A stretch of DNA of 64,000 bases, taken from assembly GCF_963678635.1 (NCBI RefSeq), contig NC_087067.1, positions 18,613,018 to 18,677,017 of the forward strand, given 5' to 3'. Positions 1 to 11,866 of the stretch are shown piece by piece. Made by a program: the position numbers and the translations under genes. The notes beneath the pieces are model-generated. The model worked only from the letters and a program-made list of their open reading frames with translations. It did no database searches and was not told where the DNA came from. Every line of letters begins with the position of its first letter. Positions within the stretch are counted from its first letter, which is position 1. This DNA is from Symsagittifera roscoffensis (lineage: Eukaryota; Xenacoelomorpha; Acoela; Convolutidae).

Positions 1-3000
1 TTCTTTTTTGCATGTTTATACAATCAAATTCTTGCTATAAAATAATGAGACGGTAGCCGAAATGTTTTGGATAGTATTAGTATCAATAAATCTGATTGGC
101 TAAGATCAGGACCCTAGGGTTCGTTTTGGTGAAATCCCTTCATAAATTCTTTTATAAATAAAAGCCCCTGAAAGCGCCCCAATTGGTTGAAAAACATCAA
201 CATATTACGGAGCTAACAAATATATATCTTATAGCTGTAGGTCGGAATTGTAATTCACCTTGCAGAAAACAGAACATTTTGGACGAACCGAGAAAAAGAC
301 TTAATTATATAAGAACTTATCCCTAACAATATAACATTAACACCAAGATAAGAGCAACATTACCATATGGCGACAGAAATGGTCACGTTTCTTCTGCAAA
401 AACCATAAATTGAGAAAACTATCCAAGCACATGAAAGCCAATCACTTATTCTACTTATCTGACTTTCAGCGTTTAAAAAAAACTGGCTTTACCTCACCTT
501 TTTTCCAAACACTCAACGATTCAGCATCGAAAATTTACCAGAAGACAAAGACTATCACAACAACGATACTCATTAAAATTTTCAACACAATATCACGTGG
601 ACACCCTTTCACCTTCATTATTCAGTACCAAAACATCCTTAGGCAACAACACGAACTTGCTGGGATCAAGTTTCAAAATCAATGGAACAAGCAATCCATG
701 ACTTATCCGCATTTCTGACCTTACCACAGGTTACCACAATCGAACCTGGAGTTCTCATTTATCATTGAGATATCTCATTTAAAGCTTAAGTTCCTCACTT
801 ATTCACAAAAGATGACTCCACGCATTTTCTCCTCAAAATCACCGAACTTAAGGCCCCCAATGCGATACGCCACATCAACTTAACAAAAACTCTGAGCGAT
901 CAGAACCACATCATCTACCTTTGCGAAGTTGATGATGTTCTTTCTCAAACTAACCAGATATTCCAATATGTTGTTATAAGCTAAATGATCTTACCAATGC
1001 AGCTGCTTATCTACGGCCGTATAGTAGACTTACAAGTAATCGATCGAAAAACTGAAGATATCAAAATCAAATTTTAAAAAGAAAATATTTTAAAACAGCC
1101 GTCTTTGCTATCCCCAGTTCATCACCTTTCTGCACTTTCTTCGCATCTTATCACATGAACCTTAATCAACTGAAAATAACTAGTAGTTCACTCAAACCTA
1201 TACCGCCACACTAATCCGAAATTTCAAAAAATTGCCAAAGATTTTTTGAATTTTGCGACAACAGCGAAGTTAACAAATTTACAGGAAAAATCACCCACTG
1301 CATTTTTTGCCAGAACAACTTCTGCATCATATGTTGGCGCTGAAGCGCTCTCCAGAATAACCCTTAATGTTAGCATTGTGTCGGAAAATAAAAGTCTCCG
1401 AACAAAATCGATGAGGATCAATGGGGTGCCGAGGGGTTGAGTGCGAAAAAGAGTTACCTTGGCTCAAAGGGTCATATGCAACTAGATATGTGGGGCTGTA
1501 AAAATAGCATATAGATAAACTAGCATATACTTTTGCGAGCTTCACGTGATATAGCGGGCTTTTTGTAACTAAAGTTGCCATTCTGGAAGAGCAGTACATA
1601 TCGTGGTTCTGGAATAACTGGACGAACATTTCGGCATGGCCATTTAGTGGCAGATGTCTGACTGTATATTCATGTTCGCTATTTTTTTTTCAAGAAACGA
1701 CTGAATAAACTTAAGTCAATTCTTTTTGTCATGTTTATACAATCAAATTCTTGCTATAAAATAATGAGACGGTAGCCGAAATGTTTTGGATAGTATTAGT
1801 ATCAATAAATCTAATTGGCTAAGATCAGGACCCTAGGGTTCGTTTTGGTGAAATCCCTTCATAAATTCTTTTATAAATAAAAACCCCCTGAAAGCGCCCC
1901 AATTGGTTGAAAAACATCAACGTATTACGGAGCTAACAAATATATATCTTATAGCTGTAGGTCAGAATTGTAATTCACCTTGCAGAAAACAGAACATTTT
2001 GGACGAACCGAAAAAAAGACTTAAATATATAAGAACTTATCCCTAACAATATAACATTAACACCAAGATAAGAGCAACATTACCATATGGCGACAGAGAT
2101 GGTCACGTTTCTTCTGCAAAAATCCTAAATTGAGAAAACTATCCAATCACATGAAAGCCAATCACTTATTCTACTTATCTGACTTTCAGCGTTTAAAAAA
2201 CTGGCTTTACCTCACCTTTTTTCCAAACACTCAACGATTCAGCATCGAAAATTTACCAGAAGACAAAAACTATCACAACAACGATACTCATTAAAATTTT
2301 CAACACAATATCACGTGGACACCCTTTCACCTTCTTTATTCAGTGCCAAAACATCCTTAGGCAACAACACGAGTTTGCTGGGATCCAGTTTCACAATCAA
2401 TGGAACAAGCAATCCATGACTTATCCGCATTTCTGACCTTGCCACAGGTTACCACAATCGAACCTGGAGTTCTCATTTATCATTGAGATATCTCATTTAA
2501 AGCTTAAGTTCCCCACTTATTCACAAAAGCTGACTCCACGCATTTTCTCCTCAAAATCACCGAACTTAAGGCCCCCAATGCGATACGCCACATCAACTTA
2601 ACAAAAACTCTGAGCGATCAGAACCACATCATCTACCTTTGCGAAGTTGATGATGTTCTTTCTCAAACTAACCAGATATTCCAATATGTTGTTATAAGCT
2701 AAATGATCTTACCAATGCAGCTGCTTATCTACGGCCGTATAGTAGACTTACAAGTAATCGATCGAAAAACTGAAGATATCAAAATCAAATTTTAAAAAGA
2801 AAATATTTTAAAACAGCCGTCTTTGCTATCCCCAGTTCATCACCTTTCTGCACTTTCTTCGCATCTTATCACATGAACCTTAATCAACTGAAAATAACTA
2901 GTAGTTCACTCAAACCTATACCGCCACACTAATCCGAAATTTCAAAAAATTGCCAACGATTTTTTGAATTTTGCGACAACAGCGAAGTTATCAAATTTAC

Positions 3001-6000
3001 AGGAAATATCACCCACTGCATTTTTTTCCAGAGCAACTTTTGCATCATATGTTGGCGCTGAAGCGCTCTCCAGAATAACCCTTAATGTTAGCATTGTGTC
3101 GGAAGATAAAAGTCTCCGAACAAAATCGATGAGGATCAATGGGGTGCCGAGGGGTTGCGTGCGAAAAAGAGTTACCTTGGCTCAAAGAGTGATATGCAAC
3201 TAGATATGCGGGGCTGTAAAAATAGCATATAGATAAACTAGCATATACTTTTGCGAGCTTCACGTGATATCGCGGGCTTTTTGTAACTAAAGTTGCCATT
3301 CTGGAAGAGCAGTACATATCGTGGTTCTGAAATAACTGGACGAACATTTCGGCATGGCCATTTAATGGCAGATGTCTGACTGTATATTCATGTTCGCTAT
3401 TTTTTTTTCAAGAAACAACTGAATAAACTTAAGTCAATTCTTTTTTGCATATTTATACAATCAAATTCTTGCTATAAAATAATGAGACGGTAGCCGAAAT
3501 GTTTTGGATAGTATTAGTATCAATAAATCTGATTGGCTAAGATCAGGACCCTAGGGTTCGTTTTGGTGAAATCCCTTCATAAATTCTTTTATAAATAAAA
3601 GCCCCTGAAAGCGCCCCAATTGGTTGAAAAACATCAACATATTACGGAGCTAACAAATTTATATCTTATAGCTGTAGGTCAGAATTGTAATTCACCTTGC
3701 AGAAAACAGAACATTTTGGACGAACCGAGAAAAAGACTTAAATATATAAGAACTTATCCCTAACAATATAACATTAACACCAAGATAAGAGCAACATTAT
3801 CATATGGCGACAGAGATGGTCACGTTTCTTCTGCAAAAATCCTAAATTGAGAAAACTATCCAAGCACATGAAAGCCAATCACTTATTCTACTTATCTGAC
3901 TTTCAGCGTTCAAAAAAACTGGCTTTACCTCACCTTTTTTTCCAAACACTCAACGATTCAGCATCGAAAATTTACCAGAAGACAAAGACTATCACAACAA
4001 CGATACTCATTAAAATTTTCAATACAATATCACGTGGACACCCTTTCACCTTCTTTATTCAGTACCAAAACATCCTTAGGCAACAACACGAACTTGCTGG
4101 GATCAATCTTCACAATCAATCGAACAAGCAATCCATGACTTATCCGCAATTCTGACCTTGCCACACGTTACCACAATCGAACCTGGAGTTCTCATTTATC
4201 ATTGAGATATCTCATTTAAAGCTTAAGTTCCTCACTTATTCACGATAGCTGACTCCACGCATTTTCTCTTCAAAATCACCGAACTTAAGGCCCCCAATGC
4301 GATACGCCACATCAACTTAACAAAAACTCTGAGCAATCAGAACCACATCATCTACCTTCGCGAAGTTGATGATGTTCTTTCTCAAACAACCAGATATTCC
4401 AATATCTTGTTATAAGCTAAATGATCTTACCAATGCAGCTGCTTATCTACGGCCGTATAGTAGACTTACAAGTAATCGATCGAAAAACTGAAGATATCAA
4501 AATCAAAATTTAAAAAGAAATTATTTTAAAACTGCCGTCTTCGCTATCCCTAGTTCATCACCTTTCTGCACTTTCTTCGCATCTTATCACATGAACCTTA
4601 ATCAACTGAAAATAACTAGTAGTTCACTCAAACCTATACCGCCACACTAATCCGAAATTTCAAAAAATTGCCAACGATTTTTTGAATTTTGCGACAACAG
4701 CGAAGTTAACAAATTTACAGGAAATATCACCCACAGCATTTTTTTCCAGAGCAACTTTTGCATCATATGTTGGCGCTGAAGCGCTCTCCAGAATAACCCT
4801 TAATGTTAGCATTGTGTCGGAAGATAAAAGTCTCCGAACAAAATCGATGAGGATCAATGGGGTGCCGAGGGGTTGCGTGCGAAAAAGAGTTACCTTGGCT
4901 CAAAGAGTCATATGCAACTAGATATGCGGGGCTGTAAAAATAGCATATAGATAAACTAGCATATACTTTTGCGAGCTTCACGTGATATCGCGGGCTTTTT
5001 GTAACTAAAGTTGCCATTCTGGAAGAGCAGTACATATCGTGGTTCTGAAATAACTGGACGAACATTTCGGCATGGCCATTTAATGGCAGATGTCTGACTG
5101 TATATTCATGTTCGCTATTTTTTTTTCAAGAAACAACTGAATAAACTTAAGTCAATTCTTTTTTGCATATTTATACAATCAAATTCTTGCTATAAAATAA
5201 TGAGACGGTAGCCGAAATGTTTTGGATAGTATTAGTATCAATAAATCTGATTGGCTAAGATCAGGACCCTAGGGTTCGTTTTGGTGAAATCCCTTCATAA
5301 ATTCTTTTATAAATAAAAGCCCCTGAAAGCGCCCCAATTGGTTGAAAAACATCAACATATTACGGAGCTAACAAATTTATATCTTATAGCTGTAGGTCAG
5401 AATTGTAATTCACCTTGCAGAAAACAGAACATTTTGGACGAACCGAGAAAAAGACTTAAATATATAAGAACTTATCCCTAACAATATAACATTAACACCA
5501 AGATAAGAGCAACATTATCATATGGCGACAGAGATGGTCACGTTTCTTCTGCAAAAATCCTAAATTGAGAAAACTATCCAAGCACATGAAAGCCAATCAC
5601 TTATTCTACTTATCTGACTTTCAGCGTTCAAAAAAACTGGCTTTACCTCACCTTTTTTTCCAAACACTCAACGATTCAGCATCGAAAATTTACCAGAAGA
5701 CAAAGACTATCACAACAACGATACTCATTAAAATTTTCAATACAATATCACGTGGACACCCTTTCACCTTCTTTATTCGGTACCAAAACATCCTTAGGCA
5801 ACAACACGAACTTGCTGGGATCAAGTTTCACAATCAATCGAACAAGCAATCCATGACTTATCCGCAATTCTGACCTTGCCACAGGTTACCACAATCGAAC
5901 CTGGAGTTCTCATTTATCATTGAGATATCTCATTTAAAGCTTAAGTTCCTCACTTATTCACAATAGCTGACTCCACGCATTTTCTCTTCAAAATCACCGA

Positions 6001-6480
6001 ACTTAAGGCCCCCAATGCGATACGCCACATCAACTTAACAAAAACTCTGAGCAATCAGAACCACATCATCTACCTTTGCGAAGTTGATGATGTTCTTTCT
6101 CAAACTAACCAGATATTCCAATATCTTGTTATAAGCTAAATGATCTTACCAATGCAGCTGCTTATCTACGGCCGTATAGTAGACTTACAAGTAATCGATC
6201 GAAAAACTGAAGATATCAAAATCAAAATTTAAAAAGAAATTATTTTAAAACTGCCGTCTTCGCTATCCCTAGTTCATCACCTTTCTGCACTTTCTTCGCA
6301 TCTTATCACATGAACCTTAACCAACTGAAAATAACCAGCAGTTCACTCAAACCTGTACCGCGACACTAATCCGAAATTTCAAAAAATTGCCAAAGATTTT
6401 TTGAATTTTGCGACAAGAGCGAAGTTAACAAATTTACAGGAAGTATAACCCACTGCATTTTTTACCTGAACAACTTCTGC
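1..6480. repeat. Tandem array of ~1718 bp units (4 copies, last truncated)
   Basis: The same landmark (aatcaaattcttgctataaa) recurs at 22, 1741, 3459 and 5177, giving a period of 1718-1719 bp. The fourth copy follows the others to about 6480 and then diverges. Copies differ by scattered substitutions and small indels, and copies 3 and 4 look most alike, as expected for unequal exchange. Each unit holds a TATA-like stretch and a short ORF of about 102 codons that is interrupted in copy 2. A perfect short palindrome (GCGCT-ga-AGCGC) lies in the part missing from copy 4. I recognise no protein in the unit on either strand. It may be a satellite or an array built from a mobile element, and it may extend left of the window. 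Confidence 0.9.
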
Positions 6481-7775
6481 TAAGTTTCACCTAAGAGACT
6501 CTCAGGACATACTAACAAAAGCTGGAACCAATTCGAAGGACTTCTCCGCGCAAGTATCATTGTTGCCTGCATACCAGAAGGACAAAATCAGCAAGATCAT
6601 TACGTACACCTCCATCTAGAAGGAAAAGTACTAAATTGCGTTTCAAAACATGTTAAAGCTGCGCGAAATGATTGCAAACAAACTTTGGAACAATTACAAA
6701 ATTGATACGCAGAGTCTGACCAAATCCGAAAATATGACTTCCAATTGCAAAATAGAGTTTTCAAATCCAAAACTGAAGATACACTAGATTTTCTAACCAA
6801 TATGAATCGTCCAGCTTGCTTGCCTATTATAGATGACATTCAATTTTAGATGACATCCGTGAACCTGAAAATGATACGGTCGAAGACCTCTGCTCTATTC
6901 TCGCAGAAGAATTGAAGTTGACAGAATCGAAAACGACGAAAAGGTAGTTTGTGCAACCTTCAGCCATTAAAACTAATGCCAGTAATTACAATTAGGTTAA
7001 CGGATTTTGCCACATCTCTATACATTCGTCATACTTTAGTTATGCTACGCAGAGAGCAGTCAAATTTTAGCAGTCTACCCACTTTTAAACGATAGATATA
7101 ATCTCGATCACGGCATCGAACAAATTGACGAATATTACACTGATGATGAAGTCGAATTGCAACCATCGAAATGCAGGCCGATCATTATGACACTGAGTAC
7201 TATCAAGAAAGTCAGAAAACGTTTTTGGATCTGAAGACCAGGAACTAAATCAAATCTGGCCAGGAATGACCTGAGACTGTAGACGGCTGGCCAGACTGGG
7301 CAGATACAAGCCAGCTGTTTCGCATTTTATGCAGCAGTGAAACTGATCTCACAAAAGATTCTACAAGATATCTCCCCTACCTCGACTGAGAATTTCAAAA
7401 AAGCATGATTCACCTTTTCGACGAATGCTAGTCTAATCTTTTTTCAACACTATGAATAAGTTTGTTCTGATCATCCGACAATATTATCAAGACAATCTGA
7501 CTTCTTGGATTCTCCTACTCAAAAACGCATTTGTAAAATAATCACCTCATCAATTTTCAAACCAAAAGCATTATTCACAGTCACAAATCCAGACTCTACA
7601 AAGAAAACTCAGTAGCAATGACTATCATTCCAATCCTACTAACGGCTCAGAATACGTTTTAAACTTCAGTAATTTGTATTTCAAACTCCGTTATCTATCT
7701 AGCTATTGAAGCAATTATAATTATCTGACAAAATCAAACAACGCTGTCAAAATCAAGTGTGGCCCACAAATAATT
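6481..7775 (+). mobile_element. Decayed sequence, possibly gag-like retroelement remnant
   Basis: Just past the truncated fourth unit, broken + strand frames contain a stretch at about 6620-6840 that resembles a retrotransposon Gag capsid: a helix-rich run ending in residues like DTLDFLTNMNRPA, compare the 'ESLEDFLTxLRRLA' pattern of Ty3/gypsy Gag. Stops and frameshifts interrupt it. No LTR, protease or RT could be recognised. The rest of the interval shows nothing supportable. Confidence 0.3.
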
Positions 7776-9565
7776 GATAACCTTTTGTCAAGTTCGCAGT
7801 ACTAACTCCAGTTCGACAAAATAACGAAAAAACTCTTTGTGTTACAGCGGTTTTTTTTGGTCAAAATTAACTTTTGAATAGAATGCCCACGACCTCAGCC
7901 GCTTTCTCTTATAATTTTCACAACAGGCTATCCGAGTTGCTGCCGTTCCTACTGGTCCTTATGTTACCGTTAAATTGAATGCCCACAACTTCAGCCTAAC
8001 ACTGTAACAGACATTTAGTACCCTATATCGTCATTAATGATAGCATCTCCTTAACTCAGTAAGCAGGTATTCAGCGCGAAATTTTCAAATAATCTGCCTT
8101 TTCACGAAAAATTTTTTCACTCTAAAGGTATCAGCCGTTTTACAGCGCCAGTTTTTCAAATACCCAGTGCATTAGCCTACCGATAAATTGAGTCCTCAGA
8201 ATAAATTAACATCAATCGTTACATCAAAGTTACCTTTTGACCCGAAAATTACTTTTCTGTCAACCATGATTTTTGGTTCAGTTCCACATGAACCAAAGAA
8301 AATGCTCACTGTACAGTTTTCTATGCGAATAAATCCGGTGATTGGAAAATTTATCCTGACAGATAAACTCAAAGTTACCACGAAAAGCGCCAAAAAAACC
8401 CTATCTAGCCATCTACCACATCATGGAAACCAAATACCACCTTGCGGACGATATCAAATGCACAGCCTACCGATTGGCAGTGCTGATGATCAATTCTCCA
8501 TTCTTATTTTTCTACTTTGACTAATTACGGATCATACCTCATGTCCCAAACATTTCTACTACCTTCTCCTCGACTACTTTTTTTTTTAAAAAAAGGCTAA
8601 CAAAAAATATGTTATCATACTACAAAGAAATATATATTTTTTGTGCCCCACTCATTGAGGAAACTTCGATGATAACCTTTTGTCAAGTTCGCAGTACTAA
8701 CTCCAGTTCGACAAAATAACGAAAAAACTCTTTGTGTTACAGCGGTTTTTTTTGGTCAAAATTAACTTTTGAATAGAATGCCCACGACCTCAGCCGCTTT
8801 CTCTTATAATTTTCACAACAGGCTATCCGAGTTGCTGCCGTTCCTACTGGTCCTTATGATACCGTTAAATTGAATGCCCACAACTTCAGCCTAACACTGT
8901 AACAGACATTTAGTACCCTATATCGTCATTAATGATAGCATCTCCTTAACTCAGTAAGCAGATCTTCAGCGCGAAATTTTCAAATAATCTGCCTTTTCAC
9001 GAAAAATTTTTTCACTCTAAAGGTATCAGCCGTTTTACAGCGCCAGTTTTTCAAATACCCAGTGCATTAGCCTACCGATAAATTGAGTCCTCAGAATAAA
9101 TTAACATCAATCGTTACATCAAAGTTACCTTTTGACCCGAAAATTACTTTTCTGTCAACCATGATTTTTGGTTCAGTTCCACATGAACCAAAAAAAATGC
9201 TCACTGTACAGTTTTCTATGCGAATATATCCGGTGATTGGAAAATTTATCCTGACAGATAAACTCAAAGTTACCACGAAAAGCGCCAAAAAAACCCTATC
9301 TAGCCATCTACCACATCATGGAAACCAAATACCACCTTGCGGACGATATCAAATGCACAGCCTACCGATTGGCAGTGCTGATGATCAATTCTCCATTCTT
9401 ATTTTTCTACTTTGACTAATTACGGATCATACCTCATGTCCCAAACATTTCTACTACCTTCTCCTCGACTACTTTTTTTTTTAAAAAAGGCTAACAAAAA
9501 ATATGTTATCATACTACAAAGAAATATATATTTTTTGTGCCCCACTCATTGAGGAAACTTCGATG
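7776..9565. repeat. 895 bp direct tandem duplication
   Basis: Copy 1 is 7776-8670 and copy 2 is 8671-9565. Both begin gataaccttttgtcaag and end ggaaacttcgatg, with no spacer. They differ at very few positions (for example aaatccggtg against atatccggtg, and gcaggtattc against gcagatcttc), so the duplication is recent. A 110-codon frame recurs in both copies (8188-8520 and 9083-9415) simply because the DNA is duplicated. It has no recognisable domain, and I do not call it a gene. Confidence 0.93.
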
Positions 9566-9948
9566 CAGGCAGCTCTGGTTGAAGTTTGCTACTTTATAAA
9601 CCTTGCTGTCTTTTGCGAAACAATCTGAAGTAGCAGTCATGATTAGTTTCTAAAAATAAAATAATCACTAGTAATCCCAACATTTAGCGGTCAACAAGAC
9701 TTACACTTTTCCACTCTTATTTAACTTGATAGAAAAAACCGGGACTTCACATTCAGTATGACATTTGAAACAAATGAGCCAAATTGATAGTTCTGCGGAC
9801 AAGCGCGTCACTATTCTTATTCAATTCCTTAGTCTTTTCCTCTCAATATTATCTTCTCTTATAGCTAACAGGATATAGGTCCTTTATACCACTTGTTCCG
9901 ACCAATCAAAGTTAAAAGTTTACAGCACACGAATCACTGGTTTCCACG

Positions 9949-10735
9949 ATGAGCAATAATACTGCACACAAGAACAACCCGGCCTACTCCAGGATTACCA
10001 ACGCCTTTACTAGCCAACTAGACATGCTCGGTGTAAATTTACCCTCACCCAATTAAACCACTTTTAACAAATTGTTTTGAAGGCATTTAGACCATACGAC
10101 GTCAATTTGGAAAAATCCCCGTAAATCCGAAATTTTTTCGAATTAGGCGAACTCAAGGACGCCTACTACCAGCCCGTTGTTATACCCTTTAGCAAAAAAT
10201 TACAATTTACAACGGCGTGCAATTCGTCGATGGCGTTTTTGATGACTACATCTTCAGTGACGACTTAACCATCAGTCTCTTCTTCGTTGGATTCCTGTAC
10301 AGTGATATGCCCTAAACAGTCCTTAAACTCCATCCGTGATGACTACAAAGAGGTTCTTGAAGATCTGGAAGACCCCAATGTCACTTACCTCGTCGAATTC
10401 GAAATCAGGAATTACGAAGCCTAACGAATTACTACTGAGCGAAGTTTTCCCGTTTGAAGATGACGAATCATCAATACCATCTGCACTCACCTGCTTCCCT
10501 CTAAATTTCTACGTCCACATCGACTTGAACCTCAAATTGGCCACATTCTCCGAATATTCATTTCTACCATACAGAACATTCACAGTGCGACTCGAGTTGC
10601 TTGATGGCTCCACTCTACAGTGAGACGTTTTCGCAACATATGACCCAATTTGCAGCCGAATTCATCAATTCATTCTGCACAACACCGACGCATACATCGA
10701 TGGATGTTTCGAGCTGTACGAGAGCTAGGTTGCTG
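9949..10735 (+). pseudogene. Unrecognised decayed coding-like block
   Basis: A short ATG frame at 9949-10056 (35 codons) is followed by stretches with protein-like composition in several frames: near 10081-10230, 10220-10310, 10335-10420 (acidic, DDYKEVLEDLEDP), and 10440-10735. Stops and shifts separate them. I do not recognise the family. It could be a dead transposon gene or a captured host or viral gene. The block is bounded by inverted repeat arms, described separately. Confidence 0.3.
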
Positions 10736-10889
10736 TACACTGTTCAGGAATCCAACGAAGAGACTGATGGTTAAGTCGTCACTGAAGACGTAGTCATCAA
10801 ACACGCCATTGACGAAATGTACGCCGTTGTAAATTGTAATTATTTTGCTAAAGGGTAATACAACGGGCTGGTAGTAGGCGTCCTCAAGA
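10156..10889. repeat. Inverted repeat arms (~150 bp) around decayed coding block
   Basis: The left arm (about 10156-10312) runs aggacgcctactaccagccc and onward. The right arm (about 10735-10886) reads as its reverse complement, ending gggctggtagtaggcgtcct. The arms match over most of their length with scattered mismatches, and the loop is about 420 bp. Just beyond the right arm, gaccccaatgtcactt repeats a 16 bp word found inside the loop at about 10372. This suggests the structure arose by an inverted duplication with template switching. Confidence 0.75.
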
Positions 10890-11337
10890 CCCCAATGTCA
10901 CTTTTTAAAAAAATTGACAAAAGTTAGTATTCTGCCCGAGCAAAAAAGATGCCCCGAACCAGTGCTTAGAATTTTTGGAAGGGGTTACCCCCTATAGCTA
11001 GATTCTTCAAGTCACTTTGCACTCCTCTCCACCTCTTACCTTTAAGCCTTTCGTACCTTCTGTCTTCACCTTTTATGATAACTTTTATTTACTTATACGA
11101 TTTTCCTTAAATTACCATGACTACAACGGCAACACACGCAGCCACTGCTGTGGCGTTTTCATCACTTCCAAGCACAGAACTCGACTAGTATCCCATAAAT
11201 TGCCAAAAACCGCGTTTTTGTTTAAAAAAAAACAGCTATTTTAGCGATACTAAACGAAGCTACAGAAACCTAAAAACTCTAAACCTGAAAAAAAAAGTAA
11301 TTATTCTGCTCAACAACTATGACTGACCTCTGGAAAA

Positions 11338-11560
11338 ATCCATTATAATTGATTAAAACCGATTATAAGGGCTTATATTGGCATAAAAAAGATAAAAAAA
11401 TATAATCCATTTTTATTGGATTATAATAATCGATTATAATGGATTATATTGATAAAAAAATACTATGATTATAATCCATTTTTGATGGATTATAATCGAT
11501 TATTTTTGTAATTTTATAGATGCTGACTATAAAATGACAATATAATCAATTATCATCCAT
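11338..11560. repeat. AT-rich palindromic repeat cluster (TTATAATCGATTATAA type)
   Basis: The stretch is built from many variants of the self-complementary word TTATAATCGATTATAA and its halves (GGATTATAAT, AATCGATTATAATGG). The same word family recurs at 36110-36330, 36740-36900, 38530-38690, 40310-40470 and 50640-50800. No function is evident. Confidence 0.8.
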
Positions 11561-11750
11561 GGAACTCCAGTACGCGATAACAATAACACCAAGATAATAG
11601 TAACATTATCATAGCTAATTCGTAATTAAACATCTGAAAAAATTTTATGCTATTTTATTTTCTTGTCCCCTAACAAACCGTTCTTTAGGACAATTAGATT
11701 TTATGATTGGCTTTGGTAGTCTGTTATATCCTGCTGTTTTTATCTGTCAG

Positions 11751-11866
11751 CTGTGTCTGTCTCCTGAGTCGGTGCTAGTGAACAAACAGCTGTTCACGAA
11801 AGAGGAGCTTGTCGACAGTCTGCAACAGCTGAATGGACAGTGGTTCATCTACAACCAGATAGACAG
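11751..11866 (+). CDS. YTHDC2: YTHDC2-like exon a (start of OB-fold region)
   Basis: The acceptor is a good polypyrimidine tract, ctgctgtttttatctgtcag, and the donor is gacag|gtgagc. The exon reads LCLSPESVLVNK and ends GQWFIYNQID plus two bases (phase 2). In vertebrate YTHDC2 the matching stretch reads HPASVL, then DWLIYDEM. Upstream exons are not in the window, so the 5' border rests on the splice signal and the start of similarity. Confidence 0.8.

Noticed and set aside
410-5873. A 102-codon + strand frame repeated in the 1718 bp units, looking like a conserved gene family.
   Set aside because: It recurs because the DNA is tandemly duplicated. It is interrupted in unit 2, shows frame-shifted residues in units 3 and 4, and has no recognisable domain.
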